From the NCBI RefSeq assembly GCF_000960475.2, contig NZ_JZDQ02000007.1, positions 62,001 through 126,000 on the forward strand: a DNA stretch of 64,000 nucleotides. The letters are read 5' to 3'. This DNA is from Nocardioides luteus (GTDB taxonomy: Bacteria > Actinomycetota > Actinomycetes > Propionibacteriales > Nocardioidaceae). The translations under genes and the position numbers were made by a program. Below the pieces are notes generated by a model that saw only the letters and a program-made list of their open reading frames with translations, was not told where the DNA came from and did no database searches. Positions within the stretch are counted from its first letter, which is position 1. Each line of letters opens with the position of its first letter. Below are positions 1 through 8,666 of this stretch, piece by piece.

Positions 1-512
1 AAGGGGTGGAGAACCTCGCGCGTGCGCTGTTCCGGCGAGGCACGGTCGACACCGTGATCGTGGTGGAGTTGCCCCGGGAGCGGGCGTTCATGCACCTCGA
101 CACGGCGATGACGATGGTCGACGCCGACGCCTTCTCGGTCTACCCCTACCTCCCCGACGAGCTGCGCTCCTACTCGCTCCACCGCGTGGGGACCGGCGGG
201 GAGTTCAAGCTCGAGGAGAACGACGCGCTCTTCCCGACCGTCGCCGACGTCCTCGGCCTCGACCGGGTGCGGGTGCTGCGGGCGCCGATCGACCGACTGG
301 GCGCCGAGCGCGAGCAGTGGGACGACGGGAACAACTTCCTCGCCCTGGCGCCCGGCGTCATCGTGGGCTACGAGCGGAACACCACCACGAACGCCTATCT
401 GGCCGACCAGGGCATCGAGGTGATCCCCATCGTCGGTGAGGAGCTCGGCCGCGGCCGCGGTGGACCCCGGTGCATGACCTGCCCCATCGAGCGAGAGGCG
501 GTGCCGTCATGA
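1..512 (+). CDS. arcA: Arginine deiminase, C-terminal part (5' end outside window)
   Basis: This is the last ~169 residues of arginine deiminase, which hydrolyses arginine to citrulline and ammonia, the first step of the ATP-yielding arginine deiminase pathway. Visible family blocks are [11 protein letters not shown] (catalytic His region), EQWDDGNN, and the C-terminal [14 protein letters not shown] with the nucleophilic Cys. The reading frame is open to the left edge, so the GTG at 6 is internal and the real start lies upstream of the window. The stop overlaps the arcB start by ATGA, so the two are translationally coupled. The family assignment is secure. Confidence 0.95.
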   Translation, partial: GVENLARALFRRGTVDTVIVVELPRERAFMHLDTAMTMVDADAFSVYPYLPDELRSYSLHRVGTGGEFKLEENDALFPTVADVLGLDRVRVLRAPIDRLGAEREQWDDGNNFLALAPGVIVGYERNTTTNAYLADQGIEVIPIVGEELGRGRGGPRCMTCPIEREAVPS

Positions 513-1564
513 CGCTGCTGGCCCCGCACGCGACGGTCAGGTCGCTGGCCGGCCGCGACTTCCTCAAGGAGGTCGACCTCACCGTCGAGGAATGGCGCTC
601 GCTGGTGGCGCTGGCCGCGGAGCTCAAGATGGAGCGCCGGCTGCCCGGCAGGGCTCCACGTCTCGCCGGACGCTCGATCGCCCTGCTCTTCGAGAAGGCC
701 TCCACCCGGACCAGGTGTGCCTTCGAGGTCGCGGCCTACGACGAGGGGGCGCACGTGACCTACCTCGACCCGTCGAGCTCGCACCTGGGCCACAAGGAGT
801 CGGTCGCGGACACCGCCCGGGTGCTCAGCCGGCTCTACGACGGCATCGAGTACCGCGGCTCCGACCAGGCCACGGTGGAGACCCTGGCGGCGTACGCCCG
901 GGTGCCGGTGTGGAACGGCCTGACCGACGCCTGGCACCCGACCCAGTCGCTGTGCGACGTGCTCACCATGCTGGAGCACTCGAACAAGGAGGCTGCGCAG
1001 ATCTCGGTCGCCTACGTCGGGGACGCCCGCAACAACGTCGCCCGCTCGCTGCTCGTCGCGGGTGCGCTGATGGGCATGGACGTACGGCTGGTCTCGCCGA
1101 CCGAGCTGGCTCCGGACCGCGACGCGGTGCGGCAGGCCGAGCGCATCGCCGCCGCCACGGGCGCCCGGCTGACGATCACCAGCGACCGCCGCCAGGGCCT
1201 GTCCGGCGCCGACTTCGTCTACACCGACGTCTGGGTGTCGATGGGGGAGCCGCCCGAGCTGTGGGACCGGCGGATCGCGCAGCTGGCACCGTACGCCGTC
1301 GACGACGCGCTGCTCCGGCTCACCGGCAACCCGGAGGTGAGGTTCATGCACTGCCTGCCGGCGCTGCACGGCACCGACACCGACCTCGGCCGGCAGCTGC
1401 AGATCAGGACGGGACGTACCTCGCTCGAGGTGACGCCGGAGGTGTTCGAGTCAGAGCGCTCGATCGTCTTCGACCAGGCCGAGAACCGCCTGCACACCAT
1501 CAAGGCCGTGCTCGTCGCGACGCTGGCCGCCGGAGGCCGGCCGAGCGAGGAGGGGGCCGGATGA
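509..1564 (+). CDS. arcB: Ornithine carbamoyltransferase, catabolic
   Basis: This 351-residue enzyme converts citrulline plus phosphate to ornithine and carbamoyl phosphate in the arginine deiminase pathway. It shows the carbamoyl-phosphate motif STRTR (in [11 protein letters not shown]), [18 protein letters not shown] and the HCLP ornithine motif near the C-terminus. An upstream in-frame ATG at 470 would add 13 residues inside arcA, but the ATG at 509 begins a normal OTC N-terminus and overlaps the arcA stop by four bases. Its position between arcA and arcC argues for the catabolic rather than the biosynthetic (ArgF) role, which is inference from context. Confidence 0.95.
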   Translation: MTLLAPHATVRSLAGRDFLKEVDLTVEEWRSLVALAAELKMERRLPGRAPRLAGRSIALLFEKASTRTRCAFEVAAYDEGAHVTYLDPSSSHLGHKESVADTARVLSRLYDGIEYRGSDQATVETLAAYARVPVWNGLTDAWHPTQSLCDVLTMLEHSNKEAAQISVAYVGDARNNVARSLLVAGALMGMDVRLVSPTELAPDRDAVRQAERIAAATGARLTITSDRRQGLSGADFVYTDVWVSMGEPPELWDRRIAQLAPYAVDDALLRLTGNPEVRFMHCLPALHGTDTDLGRQLQIRTGRTSLEVTPEVFESERSIVFDQAENRLHTIKAVLVATLAAGGRPSEEGAG

Positions 1565-2460
1565 GGATCGTCGTCGCGATCGGCGGCAATGCCCTGCTGC
1601 GGCGCGGGGAGCGCCCGGACGCGGCCCCGCAACGCCGCCACGTCGCCGCGGCTGCGGCGGCGCTGGCGCGGATCGCCCGTGACCACCAGGTCGCGGTGGT
1701 CCACGGCAACGGCCCGCAGGTGGGCCTGCTCGCCCTCGAGAGCGGTGCCGACCCGACGCTGTCCGAGCCGTATCCGCTCGCCGACCTCGTCGCGGAGTCC
1801 CAGGGCCTCATCGGGCTCTGGCTCCAGCAGGCGCTCCTGGACGAGGGCATCGGCGACGTGGTGACGCTGGTCAGCCAGACGGTGGTGGATCCCTCGGATC
1901 CGGCGTTCCGGGAGCCGACCAAGTTCATCGGTCAGGTCTACGACGAGCCGACGGCCCGTCGCCTCGCCGACCTCCACGGCTGGACCATCCGTGCCGACGG
2001 CGGTGGCTGGCGACGGGTGGTGGCGTCCCCGCTGCCGCGGGACATCGTCGAGCTTCCGGTGGCCGCATGGCTGCTCGACGCGGGCGCGACCGTCGTGCTC
2101 GCCGGCGGCGGTGGGGTCCCGGTCGTGGACCGTGACCACCGCTACCAGAGCGTCGACGCGGTGGTCGACAAGGACCGCGCCGCAGCGCTCGCCGCGGAGA
2201 GTCTCGACGCCGACCTGCTGCTCGTGCTCACCGACGTGGAGGGCGTGATCCGGGACTTCGGCGGCTCCGCCGAGAAGGTGCTGCGTGAGGTGAGCGTCGC
2301 CGAGCTGTCCTCGATGTCGTTCCCCGCGGGATCGATGGGCCCCAAGGTGGAGGCCGTCTGCGGCTTCACCCGGCGGACCGGACGACGCTCGGCCATCGGC
2401 TCCCTCGACGAGATCAACGGGGTGCTCGCCGGCACGACGGGCACCCAGGTGCGGAGCTGA
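1561..2460 (+). CDS. arcC: Carbamate kinase
   Basis: This 299-residue protein transfers phosphate from carbamoyl phosphate to ADP, the ATP-yielding step of the pathway. It has the amino-acid kinase fold signatures: AIGGNAL at the N-terminus, HGNGPQVG, the AGGGGVPVV loop and [10 protein letters not shown]. The ATG at 1561 overlaps the arcB stop (ATGA). The ORF that runs in from further upstream in this frame is only noise. With arcA and arcB this forms a complete catabolic operon that can make ATP without respiration, which fits the hypoxia genes that follow. Confidence 0.95.
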   Translation: MRIVVAIGGNALLRRGERPDAAPQRRHVAAAAAALARIARDHQVAVVHGNGPQVGLLALESGADPTLSEPYPLADLVAESQGLIGLWLQQALLDEGIGDVVTLVSQTVVDPSDPAFREPTKFIGQVYDEPTARRLADLHGWTIRADGGGWRRVVASPLPRDIVELPVAAWLLDAGATVVLAGGGGVPVVDRDHRYQSVDAVVDKDRAAALAAESLDADLLLVLTDVEGVIRDFGGSAEKVLREVSVAELSSMSFPAGSMGPKVEAVCGFTRRTGRRSAIGSLDEINGVLAGTTGTQVRS

Positions 2461-2465
2461 GGCCG

Positions 2466-4925
2466 GTGCCGACACGTACGGGAACCGAGTCCGGGGGACT
2501 CACCACGGCGGAGGCGTCGATCCGGCTGGCGCAGGACGGTCCGAACGCGGTGCCGGCACCGGCGCCGGCCACGCTGGTCGGTCGCGTCCTCACCCAGCTG
2601 CTGGACCCGATGATCCTGCTCCTCGGGGCCGCGTTCGTGGTCGTGATCGCCTTGGGAGACGTACCCGATGCGAGCATCATCGCGGTCGTGGTGCTGGTCA
2701 ACACCGCCATCGGGGTGGTGCAGGAGCGGCGGGCCGAGCAGGCCATGGCGGCCCTGGGCCGGATGGCCGCGCCGCGCGCCCGCGTGCTCCGGGACGGCCG
2801 GGTGAACGACATCGAGGCGGCCGGGTTGGTGAAGGGCGACCTCGTACGCCTCGAGGCCGGCGACGTCGTCCCGGCCGATCTGGTGGCCGCCGAGGCGGTG
2901 GGCCTCGAGGTCGACGAGTCGTCGATGACCGGTGAGTCCGTGCCGGTCGGACGGGTGACCGGCGACGAGCTGCTCTCCGGGACCGTGGTCACCAAGGGAC
3001 GCGGCTGGGGCGTCGTCGAGCGGATCGGCTCGGAGAGCGGTCTCGGCCGGATCGCGGCGCTGATCGCGACCACCAGGACCGAGCCGACCCCGCTCCAGGC
3101 ACGGCTCCGCCGGCTCTCCCGCCAGCTCGTGGTGGCCACCGCGGCCATCGCGATCCTCGTCCTCGCGCTGTCGGTGCTCCGTGGCGTCTCGTTCGGCGAG
3201 TCGCTGATCCTGGCGGTCAGCCTGGCCGTCGCCGCCATCCCCGAGTCGCTGCCCGCGGTCGTCTCCGTCGCGCTGGCGCTGGGGGCCCACCGGATGGCGA
3301 AGCAGTCCGCGATCGTGCGCTGGCTGCCGGCGGTCGAGACCCTCGGCTCGGTGACGGTGCTCGCCTCGGACAAGACCGGCACCCTCACCGAGGGCCGGAT
3401 GAGCGTGCAGCGGATCTGGACGCCGGACGCCGTCGACGAGCCGACCCTGCTCCGGGACGTGGTGCTGTGCAACGACGCCCACCTGACCGGGTCCGAGACC
3501 GACCGGACCCTGATCGGCGAACCGATGGAGGCCGCCCTGCTCCTGGCCGCCGCCGGCCGGGGCATCGAGGCGGCGCAGCTGCGCGCTCGGTGGACCCGCG
3601 TCGACGAGGTGCCGTTCGAGAGCGAGAGCCGGCACATGGTGACGGTGGACCGTGACCAGGACGGCGTCCTGCTGGAGGTGGTCAAGGGTGCTCCGGAGGT
3701 CGTGCTGGGCATGCTGCCCGAGGGCGCGGAGCGGCGCCGTGGCGAAGCGGTCGCCGAGGACCTGGCCGACGCCGGGTTCCGGATGCTGGCCGTGGCGCAC
3801 CGGTCGTGGCGACCTCCGCAGGAGCGGCCGGAGTCCCTCGTGCTGGTCGGGCTCATCGGCATCACCGACCCGCCTCGCCCGGACGCCGCCTCCGTGGTGG
3901 CCGACTGCCGGGACGCAGGCATCAGAACCGTGCTGATCACCGGCGACCATCCGGCGACCGCGGGCGCCGTCGCCCGCGACGTCGGCATCCTCGATGCCGG
4001 CGAGGTGATGGACGGTGCGGCCGTGGATCGTGGCGAGCACGTCGAGGCGGTGGACCGGGTGCACGTCTATGCCCGCACCCGGCCGGAGCAGAAGGTCGAC
4101 ATCGTCGACGCGCTCAAGGCGCGCGGACACGTCGTGGCGATGACCGGGGACGGCGTCAACGACGGACCGGCCCTCCGCCGCGCCGACATCGGTGTGGCGA
4201 TGGGGAAGCGGGGCACCGAGGTGGCTCGGCAGGCCGCGGACGTGGTGCTGGCCGACGACAACCTGCGTACGCTCGTCGTGGCCGTCGGCGAGGGCAGGCG
4301 CGTGTACGCCAACATCCGTACGTTCCTGCGCTACGGTCTCGCCGGCGGCCTGGCCGAGGTCCTGGTGATCCTGCTCGGGCCGTTCCTCGGTCTGCCGTTC
4401 CCGCTCGGTGCCGGGCAGATCCTGTGGATCAACATGCTCACTCATGGCGTCCCGGGTGTCGCGTTCGGTGGCGAGCCGCTCGACCGGCGGGACATGCGGC
4501 GCCCGTCACCGTCCCCCGAGCGTTCGGTGCTCGGCGGTGGCCTCGCCCGCCAGATCGTCGTCTCGGGACTGCTCATCGCCGCGGTCAGCATCGCCGCGGG
4601 GCTCGTCGCCCAGCGCCAGGGGTGGCACGTGCAGTCCGCGGTGTTCCTCACGCTCGGTGCTGCCCAGCTCGGCCTGGCCCTCGCGCTGCGCGCGCCGCGG
4701 CGGCGTTGGAGCCTCGCCGGGCGGGGGATCGAGGTCGCCGTGTCGATCGCGCTGCTGCTCCAGTTGGCCGCCCTGTGGTTCGGTCCGCTGAGGGCGCTGC
4801 TGGGGACGGCGGTCCTCGAGCCGCAGGCTCAGCTGCTGTTCCTCGCGCTGGCCTGTCTCCCGGGTCTCGTCGTCGCTGCCGGACGAGTGATCGGGCACCT
4901 CGCCCGGCGTGGTCAGGACGGCTGA
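2466..4925 (+). CDS. P2-type cation-transporting ATPase (CtpF-like)
   Basis: This 819-residue membrane pump has all P-type ATPase landmarks: the short N-terminal cation-ATPase domain, TGES dephosphorylation loop, PESLPA in membrane helix 4, phosphorylated Asp in DKTGTLTEG (about residue 302), TGDHPATA, and GDGVNDGPALRRADIG, followed by a C-terminal group of helices. PESLPA resembles the P2A (Ca2+/Mn2+) class and Mycobacterium CtpF, a DosR-regulon member; the ion itself cannot be read from sequence. The GTG start lies five bases after arcC, so it is probably part of the arc operon. Its 3' end overlaps the convergent ATPase gene by 13 bases. Confidence 0.88.
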   Translation: MPTRTGTESGGLTTAEASIRLAQDGPNAVPAPAPATLVGRVLTQLLDPMILLLGAAFVVVIALGDVPDASIIAVVVLVNTAIGVVQERRAEQAMAALGRMAAPRARVLRDGRVNDIEAAGLVKGDLVRLEAGDVVPADLVAAEAVGLEVDESSMTGESVPVGRVTGDELLSGTVVTKGRGWGVVERIGSESGLGRIAALIATTRTEPTPLQARLRRLSRQLVVATAAIAILVLALSVLRGVSFGESLILAVSLAVAAIPESLPAVVSVALALGAHRMAKQSAIVRWLPAVETLGSVTVLASDKTGTLTEGRMSVQRIWTPDAVDEPTLLRDVVLCNDAHLTGSETDRTLIGEPMEAALLLAAAGRGIEAAQLRARWTRVDEVPFESESRHMVTVDRDQDGVLLEVVKGAPEVVLGMLPEGAERRRGEAVAEDLADAGFRMLAVAHRSWRPPQERPESLVLVGLIGITDPPRPDAASVVADCRDAGIRTVLITGDHPATAGAVARDVGILDAGEVMDGAAVDRGEHVEAVDRVHVYARTRPEQKVDIVDALKARGHVVAMTGDGVNDGPALRRADIGVAMGKRGTEVARQAADVVLADDNLRTLVVAVGEGRRVYANIRTFLRYGLAGGLAEVLVILLGPFLGLPFPLGAGQILWINMLTHGVPGVAFGGEPLDRRDMRRPSPSPERSVLGGGLARQIVVSGLLIAAVSIAAGLVAQRQGWHVQSAVFLTLGAAQLGLALALRAPRRRWSLAGRGIEVAVSIALLLQLAALWFGPLRALLGTAVLEPQAQLLFLALACLPGLVVAAGRVIGHLARRGQDG

Positions 4926-7510
4926 GCCGCACGGCGCCGGGCGTTGCGCCAGGCCTTGTGGACCCGGTCGCCGAGCAGCAGGACGAACCCGGCCCCGAGC
5001 GCCCACAACCAGCCCTCGCCCGAGGGCCAGCTGCCGCCGAGCGTCTCGGAGAGCCACGGCAGGCCGAGGAAGCCGGCCAGCAGGACCAGCTCGACCGCGA
5101 CGGCGGCCACGACCAGCGGGTTGCGGCGGGGGTCGAGACGCCATGCCGGCCGGGTCTCGCTGCGGCAGGCGAACGCGTTGGCGACCTGGCCGAGCGCGAT
5201 CACCGCGAATGCCGTCCCGGAGGCCCGGGCGAGCAAGGTGGCGCTCGGGGTGTCGCCGAGCCCCCAGCCTCCGTCGGTCAGGACCCAGAGGAACGCGGCG
5301 ACAGCGGTGACCGCCTCGATCGGCCCCAGAACCAGGAACGCCCGGCGCAGCACCGAGCCGCTGGCCACCCGCTCCTGGGTCCGCGGACCCTCCATCGTGC
5401 GCCTGCTGGGTGGCTCGGCCCCGAGCGCGAGCGCCGGCAGCATGTCGGTGCCGATGTCCAGCGCGAGGATCTGGAGCACGCTGAGCGCGGCCGGGATCGA
5501 GCCGCCCGAGAGCGCCCACACGGCGAACGGCGCGAGCTCGGCCACGTTGTCGGTCAGGTGGAAGGTGAGGAACCGGCGGATGTTGGCGTACGTCGCCCGG
5601 CCCAGCTCGATCGCCTTGACGATGGTCGCGAAGTGGTCGTCGAGCAGGACCAGGTCGGCCGCGTCCCGCGCCACGTCGCTGCCGGTGAGCCCCATCGCCA
5701 CGCCGACGTCCGCGCCGCGCAGCGCAGCGGCGTCGTTGACCCCGTCGCCGGTCATCGCGACGACATGACCGTGCAGCCGTAGCGCGTTCGCGATCCTGAG
5801 CTTGTCCGCCGGCGTGACCCGGGCGACGACCGCGCCGCGCGGATCGTCGAGCAGGTCCGCCAGCGCGGTGTCGTCGGTCGGCAGCCGCTCGCCCTCGACG
5901 ACGACGCCGCCCGGCAGCAGGAGCCCGACCTCGGTGGCGATCGCCGCAGCGGTACGCCCGTTGTCGCCGGTCATCATGGCCACCCGGATGCCGGCGGTGC
6001 GGCACTGCTCCAGGGCCTCGCGTACGCCATCGCGCGGCGGGTCCTCGATGGCCAGCAGCGCCAGCAGCTCCAGGGGCTCGTCCAGGAGGCCGGCGAGCTC
6101 GTCGGAGGTGGTGGGCCGCCGGTGACCGGCCGAGCGGGCGACGGCCACCACGCGCCGTCCCTGGTCGGCAAAGGTGTCGAGGACCTCGGCGGCCGAGCCG
6201 CCGGCCTCCCCGCAGCCGGGCAGGATCCGCTCGGGGGCGCCGAGGAAGTAGCTCCGGCCCGTGACGACGGCCGCGCTGAAGCGCCGCTCCGTGACGAACG
6301 GGACGCGGACGTCCGCCTCCGCCGGGTCCGTGCCCAGCCGGGCGGCGACGACGTCGATGGCGACCTCCATCGGGTCGCCCGAGGGCTGCCAGCTGCCGTC
6401 CTGGAGGACCGCTCGCCCGGTGACACAGGCGCGCGCTGCGACAGCGGCCTCGGCCGCGACGCGTAGCGCGGCCGGCTCGCCGGACACGGTGCCCGTGGGC
6501 TCGTAGCCCACACCCTGCGGGACCACGCGCCCGTCCGGCGTCCACATCTCGACGACCGTCATCTCGTTGCGCGTGAGCGTCCCGGTCTTGTCGGTGCAGA
6601 TGAACGTGGTGGAGCCGAGCGTCTCGACCGCCTCGAGGTGGCGTACCAGCGCCTTGCTCTCGGCCATCCGCTGCGCACCCCGGGCAAGCGACAGCGTGAC
6701 CGTGGGCAGCAGGCCCTCGGGGACGAGTGCGACGCTGACCCCGACGGCGAACAGCAGGGCGCCGGTCGTGGTGCCGCCGAGCACCAGCGAGATCACGCCC
6801 AGCACGACGCCCACCGTCAGCGCGACGACGGCGATGATCCGGACCAGCCGGTCGAGCTCGCGGTCCAGCGGGCTCGGCGGCCGGTGGGCACCGGCGATGA
6901 GCCCGGCCACGGACGCGACCTCGGTCTGCGCGCCGGTGGCCGTGACCAGGACCCGTCCGCTTCCCTGGACCAGGAACGTGGCAGCACGGACGACGGCGCC
7001 TGGCGGCTTGCGTACGGGCACGCTCTCACCGGTGAGCATCGACTCGTCGGCAGCGACCTCCTCGCTGCGCAGGAGCGTGCCGTCGGCAGGCACCCGGTCT
7101 CCGGCCTCGAGGAGGACGACGTCCCCGGGGACCACCTGGGACGCCGGAACCTCCAGGGTCCGACCGTCCCGGACCACGCGCGTGTCGGCCGGCATCAGGG
7201 ATCCCAGCTTCTGCGCCGCCCGGTCGGCGCGGTGCTCCTGGGCGTAGGCGAACACGCCGTTGAGCAGGACGATGACGGCGATGGCCAGCGCGAGGGTCGG
7301 CATCCCGGCCAGCAGGGCGAGCGCCGCGGCGCCCCACAGCAGCACCGCGAAGAAGTGGGTGAGCTGGGCGACCAGGAGCCGCCACCAGGGGCGTCGTGGC
7401 GGACGCGGGAGCTCGTTGGGTCCGACCCGGGTGAGCAGAGCCGCGGCGTCGGCGGAGGTCAGCCCCCGCTGCTCGTCGGTCACGTCGCTCTCGGCCTGTC
7501 CAGCGGTCAA
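4913..7510 (-). CDS. P2-type cation-transporting ATPase
   Basis: This second P2-type pump is 865 residues long. It has a cation-ATPase N-terminal domain, TGESVPVRKP, PEGLLPTVTLSLARG in helix 4 (a pattern shared with Na+/K+-type P2 pumps), DKTGTLTRNE (Asp about 307), TGDNGRTAAA, GDGVNDAAALRGADVG and a six-helix C-terminal domain. I start it at TTG 7510, because an AAGGAGG ribosome site sits five bases upstream and the protein then begins just before the cation-ATPase domain. The open frame extends to 8401, but that part runs antisense through the Usp gene and is not coding. It faces its neighbour pump tail to tail. Confidence 0.87.
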   Translation of the reverse strand: MTAGQAESDVTDEQRGLTSADAAALLTRVGPNELPRPPRRPWWRLLVAQLTHFFAVLLWGAAALALLAGMPTLALAIAVIVLLNGVFAYAQEHRADRAAQKLGSLMPADTRVVRDGRTLEVPASQVVPGDVVLLEAGDRVPADGTLLRSEEVAADESMLTGESVPVRKPPGAVVRAATFLVQGSGRVLVTATGAQTEVASVAGLIAGAHRPPSPLDRELDRLVRIIAVVALTVGVVLGVISLVLGGTTTGALLFAVGVSVALVPEGLLPTVTLSLARGAQRMAESKALVRHLEAVETLGSTTFICTDKTGTLTRNEMTVVEMWTPDGRVVPQGVGYEPTGTVSGEPAALRVAAEAAVAARACVTGRAVLQDGSWQPSGDPMEVAIDVVAARLGTDPAEADVRVPFVTERRFSAAVVTGRSYFLGAPERILPGCGEAGGSAAEVLDTFADQGRRVVAVARSAGHRRPTTSDELAGLLDEPLELLALLAIEDPPRDGVREALEQCRTAGIRVAMMTGDNGRTAAAIATEVGLLLPGGVVVEGERLPTDDTALADLLDDPRGAVVARVTPADKLRIANALRLHGHVVAMTGDGVNDAAALRGADVGVAMGLTGSDVARDAADLVLLDDHFATIVKAIELGRATYANIRRFLTFHLTDNVAELAPFAVWALSGGSIPAALSVLQILALDIGTDMLPALALGAEPPSRRTMEGPRTQERVASGSVLRRAFLVLGPIEAVTAVAAFLWVLTDGGWGLGDTPSATLLARASGTAFAVIALGQVANAFACRSETRPAWRLDPRRNPLVVAAVAVELVLLAGFLGLPWLSETLGGSWPSGEGWLWALGAGFVLLLGDRVHKAWRNARRRAAQPS

Positions 7511-7648
7511 GGTGTCCTCCTTCGGGACCACGTTCGAGCCCCTTCGCTCGACTCTTCCCGACGGCAGCGCGGTGCCGCAGGTCCATTGGTCCCCGGGCGG
7601 GCAGACATCCGTCCCTCCGGAGAGGAAACCGGACCCGCGGCGCCCAGC

Positions 7649-7660
7649 GGACCTAGGTCC
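7649..7660. promoter_or_regulatory. DevR/DosR-type box, perfect palindrome GGACCTAGGTCC
   Basis: This is a perfect 12-bp palindrome in the 249-bp gap between the TTG of the leftward ATPase and the ATG of the first Usp gene. It ends 100 bp before the Usp start. A hexamer GAGAGT starts 48 bp after it (7708-7713), and a weaker second box GCACCGATGACC lies 22 bp downstream (7671). A further degenerate site (about 7581-7592, GTCCATTGGTCC) lies toward the ATPase gene. Assignment to DevR is inference. Confidence 0.7.
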
Positions 7661-7759
7661 TCCGCTCGCGGCACCGATGACCCTGACCGCTGCCCGGGCG
7701 ACCCGACGAGAGTGGAGACGCCGGGCCGGCCGGAGGTGCCGAGCCCATGAGGAGGGCAG

Positions 7760-8662
7760 ATGTCCGAGCGTGACCGGATCATGGTCGCTGTCGACGGGGG
7801 AGAGGGCGGCCGCGCGGCGGCCCGCTACGCGGCGGGCAGGGCCCGTCGAAGCGGTGCTGACCTGTGGCTCGTCCACGTGGTCGACCTCGCCATCGCGACC
7901 GGGGTGTTCTACCCGTACGGCTATTCGGGCCTGGCGGACCAGATCCGCGAGGCCGGCGTGACTGCGCTGGCCCACGCGGAGAAGGAGGCCGCCGAGATCG
8001 TCGGCGCCGAGCATGTGACCTCGACGCTCCGCGACGGGGGCGTGGTGACGGAGCTCGTGCACGCGGCCGCCGAGTCCACGATGGTCGTGCTCGGCGACGA
8101 GCGCCACCACGGCCTGTCCCGCATCGTGACCGGCTCGGTGAGTGGCCGCGTCGCCTCGCGCGCTCCGGTACCCGTCGTCGTCGTGCCGGCCGACTGGCCG
8201 GCCGAGCGGGACAACCGCATGGTGGTCGTCGCCGTCGCCGACTGCGAGGCTTCCACCGACCTCGTCGTCCGGGGCCTCGAGGAGGCGGTGGAGCGTGACG
8301 GCGGCCTGGTGATCGTCCACTCCTGGGACGTCCCGGCCGTCTACTACGACTCGACGCTGGGACAGCTGGACGCAGCCGGCGTGCTGGCGGACGCGCGGCA
8401 CCGGCTGATGCAGACCCTCGAACGGGCCCGACAGCTGGTCCCGAACTCTGCCGGGGTCGACGCCTGGATCGAGGTGCGCCGGGGCCAGGCCGCCCAGATC
8501 ATCACGGAGTCATCGAAGGACGCGGCCCTCCTGGTCATCGGCCGGCGCGGCCACGCCTTCCCGCTGCGCCGCCTGGGTGGCACCGGCCACGCCCTGCTGC
8601 GTGAGTCCAGCTGCCCCGTCGAGGTGGTTCCGCCGGCGCCCGAGATCGAGAGCAGGAGGTAG
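7760..8662 (+). CDS. Universal stress protein, tandem Usp domains
   Basis: This 300-residue cytoplasmic protein has two UspA folds. The first starts RIMVAVDGGEGGRAAARYA; the second ends with the ATP-binding pattern GRRG-9x-GT in VIGRRGHAFPLRRLGGTG, followed by LLRESSCPVEV. Family members bind ATP and help persistence under low oxygen, but their precise biochemical task is unsettled. The start is the ATG after AGGAGGGC. It is the first gene of a compact rightward operon (to 15047) driven from the box at 7649. It belongs to the same subfamily as the Usp genes at 29980, 37452 and 44323. Confidence 0.9.
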   Translation: MSERDRIMVAVDGGEGGRAAARYAAGRARRSGADLWLVHVVDLAIATGVFYPYGYSGLADQIREAGVTALAHAEKEAAEIVGAEHVTSTLRDGGVVTELVHAAAESTMVVLGDERHHGLSRIVTGSVSGRVASRAPVPVVVVPADWPAERDNRMVVVAVADCEASTDLVVRGLEEAVERDGGLVIVHSWDVPAVYYDSTLGQLDAAGVLADARHRLMQTLERARQLVPNSAGVDAWIEVRRGQAAQIITESSKDAALLVIGRRGHAFPLRRLGGTGHALLRESSCPVEVVPPAPEIESRR

Positions 8663-8666
8663 TGCG

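Noticed and set aside
4913..4925. Convergent gene overlaps (also 31581-31601, 46588-46630, 57398-57426) as a special feature
   Set aside because: Short tail-to-tail overlaps are common in compact actinobacterial genomes; no evidence for antisense regulation here.
7511..8401. N-terminal extension of the second P2 ATPase to 8401
   Set aside because: The extension is antisense to the Usp gene and crosses the promoter; a TTG with AAGGAGG at 7510 gives a normal-length ATPase.
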